DNA of 64,000 nt from positions 11,413,001-11,477,000 of the forward strand of contig OX419758.1 in assembly GCA_948567375.1 (NCBI GenBank). The letters run 5' to 3'. The notes under the pieces were generated by a model. That model searched no databases, was not told where the DNA came from, and saw nothing but the letters and a program-made list of their open reading frames with translations. This stretch comes from Lunularia cruciata. Its lineage: Eukaryota; Streptophyta; Marchantiopsida; Lunulariales; Lunulariaceae. The translations under genes and the position numbers were made by a program. This document shows positions 56,100-64,000 of the stretch, piece by piece (positions within the stretch are counted from its first letter, which is position 1; every line of letters starts with the position of its first letter).

Positions 56100-58990
56100 G
56101 TTCATTGATTTATGTGACGACGAGAAAAGGGAATCTTTACCAAATCATGAACGGTGATGAATGTAAAACTGACAAGATTACCTTTGCGTGTCATCATGTG
56201 CCTGAACGACCTTTCCTCCGCAAAGCATTAGACGCGTTTGTGTGACCTTTTCTTTTTGTTGTGCATTGGACCCTAAATTCATCCTCGGAGCTTTCTTGGC
56301 AGAGTAGTAGGGGCGGTGGTCAACTCCCTCTACCCATTTCTCCAAATCTCTGATCACCCGATGCTTTGGAATTTGAAGGGATAGTAGACTTCTCATAGTA
56401 CTTCTTGAGACAGATTTCTCCGATCTGTACACGTGTTTCTGAAGCCATTCTGCCGGATCTTTTCTTCTCTCATCGAGTAGAATCATCAGGCCTACTGAAG
56501 TATCACGAGTTTCCGCGTTCAACTTTTCAATTCCCAGCCTTGAATGAGTGATTTCCGTGAGAAACCCACCATAGGCGCGGTGCCTGTGAAGGCTTACTCC
56601 TCAGCTGAAGATCAGTGCACTACACTGGGTTTCTTCTCTCCATAGCTAGGTGGTTAGGGAAGCCCTCGTACAGTAAAGGGACTGTACCCGCAAGAGCTTC
56701 CAGTTTATGACCGCTTCAGTTGCCAGATTGGTTAACGTTGGCTTTAACTTTATCAGTTGCATAGTACGATACCAATAGATAGGCCCAATCCGCATACTGT
56801 AGCTCTAGTTTACCTCCTCTTTTACGTACGGTCTTCCACGCTTCCGGCCAGCGATGAGAAGAAATGTTCATTGTCTACCTGAGGTGAGACGGTAGTTGAA
56901 TTCTCGAATAGATTCCCAGGGAGATCCAAGTAAGAAAACACTAAACTTATTTAACTTCCTTTACTCAATCCCCACCACTTCCATTTGTTCGAATGTTTCC
57001 CACAACGGGTTCCATAGGACTTGAGAGAAGCATAAAATGGTTGAGTTAGTGAGTTTTAGATTAGATGTTTATTTGGGTAGTTTGTTATTGCGTCTTACCT
57101 CATCTTACTAGTTTGAATCAGAAAGGGAAGTGCAAGAAAGAGGTGAGTTTCGAATATCCGGCTTAGTTAAATTGGACGATGTAATTGGATTACTAATTAT
57201 ACCCGTGAAATAGAGTGATCCTCACTAGAAGGACAAGATAGAAAAACGATTTGGAGTGTCGAGCGAACATGTACGCCGTCACGATTGTTCCAAAACAATC
57301 TGGTACTCAGCACTTCCATTCTCTTCTTGCTGCTGGAAACCGAATCATGCAAGATAGACACAAAGATTCCCTTAGGAATGTTTATTGCTTATGGGGTCTT
57401 GTGGTGTAAATGGAGGTCAAGGAGTAAGCTAGACTACGTTCCAGTCCAATCTCCATGTCTGTACAACACTGAGTCTGTTGCTCTTTCCCCTTGAAGCTCC
57501 GGATCCATGCTAGGTAACGCTAGCTCTTAGGCGTTCCGCACTCAGTCTGTAGGGTGTAGACGGTAGAGAAATGAAATTCAGAGTTTGTTGACTTCCTTCG
57601 AGTTCGAACGTTATTCGCAGTAGAGTAGCCCAGAAATCAGAATTCAAGAGGCATATCCACATCATTGAGAGATCCTCCGGCCACATTGCTAAGTCTACTG
57701 TATCTTGGTGTTGTGAAGATACAAAATCTTGGGGATTTTATTTCCAACTATATTATGTCTGATGCATAATAGCACAGCAGTCTCTGAGCCTCAATCAGGT
57801 AAACTGCAGTAAGTCTTCATTGAGCATCCTGCTTGCGGTGATACCGGACACCGATACTCTAAGCGCTTGAATCACCATGGACATACTTCGATATATTATC
57901 GTTGAGACACACGATGATCTCAGGTGCTAGTGGGTGGCTCCGGAGAAATAAAAGTGACCGTTTAGGACCTGGAGATTACACCTCAGCAGAGAAGATCACT
58001 CACGGAAACCATTTAAGGAACGTTACTATGTACAAAGGGGCTCCCACTATCACGTCTCCAAACGGTTATCAGTTATCAGTATAACTAATAATTTGGTCTC
58101 ATGACGGATTCCAGGAACACATTCTCCGCTATTGCGCGAATTTCTTGAGGGGAAAATTTTAAAGCTCAACCGATACTTGCACGGCGATCTTGTTTTCAGC
58201 TAGTGGCAATTTTAGCAGCTGCGGGTCGATGCCAGTCCCCGTCGATTGGACACACGGATTTCAGTTGATCGAACGGGTGGGGGTGGGGAGGCGCAGGTCC
58301 TGTAGATAGACGGCGGCTCCTCGTTCAATACCAACTTCTGGAGAAGAAAGCAGTGAGTAGGATTCCTGGTCACTATGTTGGGAAGACCGAAGAGCTTGAG
58401 AGTTGCAATGGAAGTACTAGAACTAACCCTGATGAGTACTAGATATGTACACGTAATCATCCATATTCTGAATTCGAAGCTGAAGTATTACCTTATCCCC
58501 CCTTCATACATCTATCTACAAGCGGGAAATCGTTTCAATCCACGGATCCGGAACCAGGCTTTAGCTGTCCCAATAAGCGACGGGACCTCATGTGCCGGCG
58601 CCAGTGGCACCGTCGCAGTAGTTTCTCACAAGAATCTGATTCAACAAGTTAGACTCAAATCCTGTTACCTGACTCCGTGAAAACTTGCCCTAGAGAAGAG
58701 TACAATATAATATAAACAGGAGACAGAGAATGTACGCCGATTATGTACTAGTTGGAGGTTGGGGTACAGGTTAATGGACTCGACTGTACAAGAATTCGAC
58801 AGTACTTCAACCTCGAGAGAGAAAGTTTAAGGACATTCCAAACATAGGCCAGAAATTCAAGTGTGTACAAGTCTCGAAGCGTTCATTTTCATTTAATAGA
58901 ACCCAAAGTAGGTAACACGACTCTCAGAGAAGATATTAAAGGTACAGCCTCATCAATCCTGACGATTTTCTCTCCAGTCATACTACTTAC

Positions 58991-59047
58991 ATCCGCTGCA
59001 TGTACAGGAAGCAAAGACCATTCAGAAGATTCAACTGGCAGGTCGAC
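58991..59047 (-). CDS. Possible 57-bp exon, unrecognised
   Basis: Minus strand: acceptor TTTTCAG, then 19 sense codons VDLPVESSEWSLLPVHAAD, then a perfect GTAAGT donor. No partner exons could be joined, so this may be chance. Confidence 0.2.
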
Positions 59048-59415
59048 CTGAAAACCACAGAGATCAGAACCCTGTCTGGCTAAACTCTTTGTCCAGAGGA
59101 CATTCGAATTCCTGAACTTTTAGATAGCTCGTGCGCATCACTCCAATAGTAGTTGCAACCATCACAACGATGAGGATAACTGGAACTGGAGCTGGACGCA
59201 AAACATCCGCAGTGTCAAGAACGGGGCAAGCTAAGACTCTCTAATCCTGTCTAGATCATAATCATGATTCGTACACGTCACCGCTTGGCTCAATCCACAT
59301 TACAGTATAAGATTTAAGCAACGTTGCTTCGATCTCTACAGGAAAGCGTCAAACGTTCAGTTTGTAGTTCGTAATGAGGTTCTAGGTGGAGAATCATTTC
59401 AATAATCTATGTAAA

Positions 59416-59485
59416 AAGAATTGAATCAACTATACCTAAAAGCACGTAATAAGAATTGAATCAACTATACCTAAAAGCACGTAAT
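59416..59485. repeat. Perfect tandem repeat, 2 x 35 bp
   Basis: The unit at 59416-59450 is repeated exactly at 59451-59485, starting AAGAATTGAATCAAC and ending AAAGCACGTAAT. Identity implies a recent duplication. Confidence 0.9.
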
Positions 59486-62022
59486 AAGAAGATGGATCAG
59501 TTAGTGACTTTATTTTAGCGTTGCGTCATAGCGTACTTGACTAGCTCAGTTTAGTAACACATGACGAAGATTGCACTAATTTGACGGAACGAGGCTCCAT
59601 GGAGGTACATACATCTGCACATAGTCGTTAGAGTTATCAAAGTACATTGCACATTATTCTGAAAGTGCGAATGAAGTCATGATCATGAACCAATTGAAAT
59701 CTGTGCAGTCATAAGGAGCCTTCAGAGCAGAATCAGATGGAAGATAATATCTGAAGTCTTTCCAAAGTAGTTTAGAAAATGTGTTACGATAGCAATAAGA
59801 TATGGGAACCGGTTTAGATCACGGAATAATTGGAGACAATATCAACCATTGAGAAGTAGCAAGTACATTTAGATGTGGTGAATCTGCAGGTGATCCTGCT
59901 TATAATCGAAGAGACGAGATCCAAAGGTCCAAAAGGGCATCAACCCCATTCCGCACATAGTCGGACACATCCACTTGGGGATCCCAGGAGGCTGAATAGT
60001 ACTGGCTACAATTTAGATATAAGCGAAGAAAATTCTATAGATACTAAAAGACTTCAAAGCTGTACCACCGACTTCACGCTAAAATTTGAGACTCAGCTTT
60101 ACCTTACATTCGACTTCAGATTGCTTACAAGCAATAAACTGATTCTTCACTGTAGGATTTTAACCTCAGAGTCGACACTGTCCATAAGATAATGCTCTAG
60201 GTGTCAGCTTACATGGTCATGGTAAATGCTATTATAATGTACGATCCCTGGTCAGGTGCACTAGGCTGCGAGTTGGCCCCAGCTTCAATATCCCTGTTTC
60301 TATGTTGTACGAATGTGGTGTGACTACCAACTCAAAATTTGGGTCGTTAAGACTTCGATAACCAAGGAAATGTAAGATGCAAGTGATGATGTCAACGGAG
60401 ATACGCAGATCCACTTTGATACAGAACAGCCAGTCAAAGTGTTGTCAACGACGAAAGACTGGTGTGGAAACATGTTATGAGAAGAAGTCTAGACGAAACT
60501 CTATTGAAGGTGGGGCCAAAGAACATAGAAGTTAAATCTATGTGAGGAAATGCTCGTCAATATCGTGGGCAGTGACTTTTTATCGTACAATGGATGTTGC
60601 CCAACGTCATGTGTATCTCAAGCTGGTCAAAAACCTGAGACACATTTTGATTATGGCTTTATCGGATTTGAAGAGTATTTGTCATCACGATCTGACAGTC
60701 CTACATTTAATGCATCGAAGGATTCCCTCAACGCGTTTTATTTGGCCAGGCATTAAGGAACACAAGATGTCCCGGTGAATCACTGGCAGAGTATATGGAG
60801 GTGACAAAATCAAAGAAAGAAAGCACTCAACAAGAGCAATCCTATGGACAGTTATTGTTCAGAAGCAAAGAAGAGATAATAAAATATTGTATCATCCAAT
60901 CTCATATAGACAGTTTCATCACAGCATGGGACTACTGTATTGTCGAGAAAGGACAAAAACAACAAAAGGATGGGAGATAGAGTTGTACAAAAGGACAGGC
61001 GGATCAATTCATTGTCTGCGTTAGTGTACGGTTATTTCGTTTACCTAGTCTCCAAACGCAGAAAGGGCTGGTAGAGCATCAGCAGTTGAAAGTAGGAGCT
61101 TTACAGCTACACAACTTGTCGAACTCCCCTGAAGGCTACACTTTTAAAGGGCCTGATTTTTCCTCTCCACTTTTGCACCTGATATCAATCGGGTAACTGG
61201 TGATAAATGTGCATTAGAGAAAACGCTTAGAGGACTAGCAGACTCCAATTCGTTGGAAGTGAGGCAGCAACCTAATTTGAAGTAGGTAACAAGATTCTAG
61301 GTTCCAATGCCGAGCTCCGTCAGAAAAGAATTGTTCTCTCTTACTAAGAAGATGATGTAGGTTTCTCCGCTCAGGTAGAAAATATTAAGACTAGAGAAGA
61401 CTTTGTAGTAGTCAAATCAAGTTGTAAAATAACCCTACCCTTATGTGGACCTGGAAGGTTCTCCAATTTTGGGGCAATCTTTTCTGGTGAAGAGGGAATC
61501 GTATCTTGGAGCAGTTCATGAACAATCGAACTATGAACTACTATGCACGAACAACGTAACATGCAAAGTCGTTATGAAACTTTGCTACTGCATTTCAGCA
61601 GGTTCCGAATACTAGTCAAATACGAAGGAAAAGGTTGAAGGAAGACGCCATGGCACGCAAAGACTTGCAATTCAGAGCCGGTTGACTTCAACGTTCAGAC
61701 AATGAAAATGGACAAGAGAAGCCTGGTAGTAATTACAAAGATCCTCTACCCACGTAAATTCCAGTCGTATGTTTGAACTGCAAGAACATTGGAGGGTGGT
61801 GGGAGAGTATCACGAAGAAAGGGAGGTCCTGTTTGCATGCGATGAATGAGTTGAAAATTACATGCACATGTGTTTCTGGTTGGAGATTCGATGGTATTGT
61901 AGGAGAACGAGAAAAGAAGAGATATTTCTATCTAGTTTAATGCTAGGTTCAAGAAACGTAGGGTACAAACGGAATCTGTAAGCTACTGTAATACACTCCA
62001 TTCAATTTTGTACTCTATTTGT

Positions 62023-62091
62023 TCAATTGAGTTCCCTTTTCAGTATCACAAAAATGCCCAGCTCTGCCAAGAATATTGCACCAGCGATGAT
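62023..62091 (-). CDS. Possible terminal exon with a membrane segment
   Basis: Minus strand: acceptor AACACAG, then IIAGAIFLAELGIFVILKRE, LN and a TGA stop; 23 codons. The hydrophobic core would make one membrane helix followed by basic residues. No upstream exon was identified on the minus strand between 62100 and 63400. Confidence 0.2.
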   Translation of the reverse strand: MIAGAIFLAELGIFVILKRELN

Positions 62092-63424
62092 CTGTGTTAT
62101 TGGTAACTAAAAGAGGAGCTGGATACGCATGCTCATACATCAGTACTACTGATATTCCGAGACACGCATGGCATGGCAAGACTTGTCATATCCTCTTGGA
62201 ATTCGGATGTTCGCCGTACTTCACAAGTAGTTGATGATAAGTCAGCTGCCAAGATTTTCATTGGAGAAAGTATTTCCAGCTGTCCAGTTCTTGCGCTTGT
62301 ACGATTAATTTGTTGGAAACCACATTCCACATGTGAACGAGTTTAGCGTCAAATAAGAAGAAGAAGAAGGTGTGACGATAGGGAGGAAGTGCTAGCCTAT
62401 TAATATTCGTAGTGTGGGTGTACTGAAAAAACAATTACTAGAAGTCAAGAGCTGCCTCCCCAGACTTCGAAAAGTGGGAAAGGCGGAGGGCGATCTTGAC
62501 CTGGATCTATCGCACGGGTCATCTCCTTTCTTTCCATTGATGGATTTAGAAGGAGAGGCATGACAGTGCCAAAATTTTGACGAAAGTAGGTTTGAAGTCT
62601 GGACCCTCATGGAATGTCCTTCACCAGGAGCTGAAGGACGTATCTACTTCTGTTAAGTAGTGTTCCATCCATTCTAGAGAACATTGCTGGGAAAATGTCC
62701 CCTAATCATTGACAGAAGTGGAACTCCGAGGAAAAGAAGATGAAATCACTGACTCTTCGCCTGTGAGAGAAAAGAATCTACCGTAACCTAAAACCAAAAG
62801 TTCAGCATCGAAGGAGAACACGAAGGGAGGAAGGAGAAAGTAGGTCATGGAGGGCATCATGAGGTAGGGAGGGGAGCAGGGGCAGAGCACAGTTGCAAGA
62901 AAAAAGTACTCGAGCTTGAGGAATTGGGAAGAGCGAAAATTGTGAAACGATATGCAAAAGGTGTAGTTACTGTAGTGTGAGTAGGCATTCCAGAAAGTGA
63001 CTTTGTACTTAGGATCGGCTAAAGAAGCCAAGACACTGCAGATTGCATATCCCTGGTTAAGAGATTGTAAGATTTGAACTTCTCAATCAAGCCAACGCTA
63101 TATGATTGTTGGAGGTGGAAGACAAATCAGAGAAAAGACTGACGGACAAGGAATTCATATTGTTCTTATGTAATCAACTTATGTGCCTACTGGAAAAACA
63201 AAGATGTGCATCGTAAGCATGATGAGCGGTGAAACCGACTAGGCCCGTATTCGAGATGCCACAACAGGTAGTTGTAAGATCCGCGGCCAGCAAGCCTGCC
63301 GAGACCTGGAACTCTGCGCAAAAGTATTTAACGAACTTTAATTTGATAAATCCAAATTTTCTTTGCGAAAAAAGGCAGCCATCACAACAAACAGAACATC
63401 TTTGTCTCGTAATCCCCCTTCTGT

Positions 63425-63905
63425 TTGTTAGAAAGATTCAGAAGTAAACACGACCTAGACTTTTTCCCTGTACTACGACAGAAAGATAAATGGAGGCGAC
63501 ATAGTAAATCCATTTCCAGGCTCGCAGAGCTGCCGAAGCAGAAGGTGTCAAGAAGAGAACGAAGCTTATCCGAACAACGTGAAATCATACATGCATGGTT
63601 CGTTTGGCAAAAGGCTGACGCATTGGTTACGTATCTTAGAAGAAGATCCAGTTGAACAAGAACTTCGTACGAAACAAAAAGATCCCTCACAAATAAGCAC
63701 GTTTGGATCGAAGAAAGTTGAGGAATTCGACCGGGCTGGTCTGTTTCTACACAGAAGGCAGCTGGCACTTTGGGGTTGGGAGAAGAGAGGTCGGATGGAG
63801 AAGAAGATGATTGTTTTACGATGCATTGGAGCAAGATGGGGTGAGGCTAGGCTTCAGAAGAGTGTCGGACAAGTGGCAGGCTATCCTACGGATTCCAACG
63901 GATAG
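63425..63905 (+). other. Open, charged frames near the right end
   Basis: Frames 63425-63655 (KDKWRRHSKSISRLAELPKQ) and 63579-63905 (ILEEDPVEQELRTKQKDPSQ) overlap on the plus strand, and a minus-strand 150-aa frame covers the same bases. All three cannot be real. The long openness on several frames may only reflect codon-composition bias. Confidence 0.2.
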
Positions 63906-63939
63906 CTGTGGAGAGTGAGAGCCCAACTAAGTGTAATTA

Positions 63940-64000
63940 TGAGTAGGATGAGCTCGCCTACAGCGGCGATGCCTCCGAGATCGCCGAAGAAATTTTCAGC
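63940..64000 (+). CDS. Possible 5' end of a gene running off the window
   Basis: ATG at 63940 (or 63949) opens MSRMSSPTAAMPPRSPKKFS, proline/serine-rich like many plant N-termini, with GC-rich codons unlike the preceding sequence. The window ends 61 bases in, so this is only a hint. Confidence 0.25.

Larger units (their letters stand above)
53551..64000. other. Mid-GC region without a recognised gene
   Basis: Every frame on both strands is broken at short intervals. I looked for splice-bounded coding segments and found only the weak candidates listed separately. No LTRs of families A-C, no rRNA or tRNA. It resembles the flanks of RFT1 in composition, so it may be ordinary single-copy intergenic DNA or carry unrecognised small exons. 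Confidence 0.4.

Noticed and set aside
56640-56705. Possible tRNA or SINE A-box (TAGCTAGGTGGTTAGGGAAG)
   Set aside because: No B-box GGTTCRANTCC at the right distance and no cloverleaf.
63382-63834. 150-aa minus-strand ORF near the right end
   Set aside because: Competing plus-strand frames over the same bases, serine/leucine-rich by composition, no recognised domain.

Overview
The window reads as nuclear DNA of a land plant. Chromodomain-bearing Ty3/Gypsy retrotransposons with plant-type LTRs (TG...CA ends, initiator-Met-type and Asp-type primer sites) fill about half of it. The one recognisable host gene, an RFT1 homologue, is split into 13 exons by short introns. The intron sizes, moderate GC and low gene density would fit a bryophyte, possibly a low-recombination or sex-linked region, but nothing in the sequence proves this.

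Layout. (1) 1-4340 is a nest of degenerate Ty3/Gypsy pieces: the 3' end of a family-C element, a minus-strand family-A fragment split by a plus-strand solo A LTR with a perfect 5-bp duplication, and the 3' tail of another A element. (2) 4341-5870 holds the remains of a further reverse transcriptase/RNase H; 5871-7600 is AT-rich with no gene. (3) 7601-23417 is a long nest. A decayed family-A chromovirus carries two solo LTRs of family B, and the second of these is itself split by a nearly intact, young 7.8-kb family-B element whose two 679-bp LTRs differ at about three sites. (4) 24000-26155 has a tandem duplication split by a solo A LTR, one arm of a long inverted repeat, and the first copy of repeat family D, whose translation suggests a conserved domain. 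(5) 26878-33434 is RFT1, the ER membrane protein needed in N-glycan lipid-precursor assembly; my 13-exon model gives 532 residues with matching phases at all 12 junctions and one GC-AG intron. (6) 34860-37690 is an extremely AT-rich island. (7) 37700-43500 is mid-GC DNA with exon-like scraps and a second D copy. (8) 43540-49600 is a third D copy split by a complete but decayed minus-strand family-C element (43880-49292). (9) 49600-53500 is AT-rich with a solo B LTR, the second arm of the inverted repeat and a small minisatellite. (10) 53500-64000 is mid-GC DNA without a recognised gene; I list only weak exon-like candidates.

Families: A = chromovirus, LTR about 670-790 bp starting TGTAATACC, PBS like initiator Met tRNA, 5-bp target duplications. 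B = LTR 679-724 bp starting TGTAACACCC, PBS like tRNA-Asp, an extra zinc-knuckle ORF before gag-pol, and apparently 4-bp target duplications. C = chromovirus with LTR about 380-430 bp. D = about 650-bp repeat of uncertain class. The genes do not form a pathway together: RFT1 is a single housekeeping gene in a sea of transposon layers.
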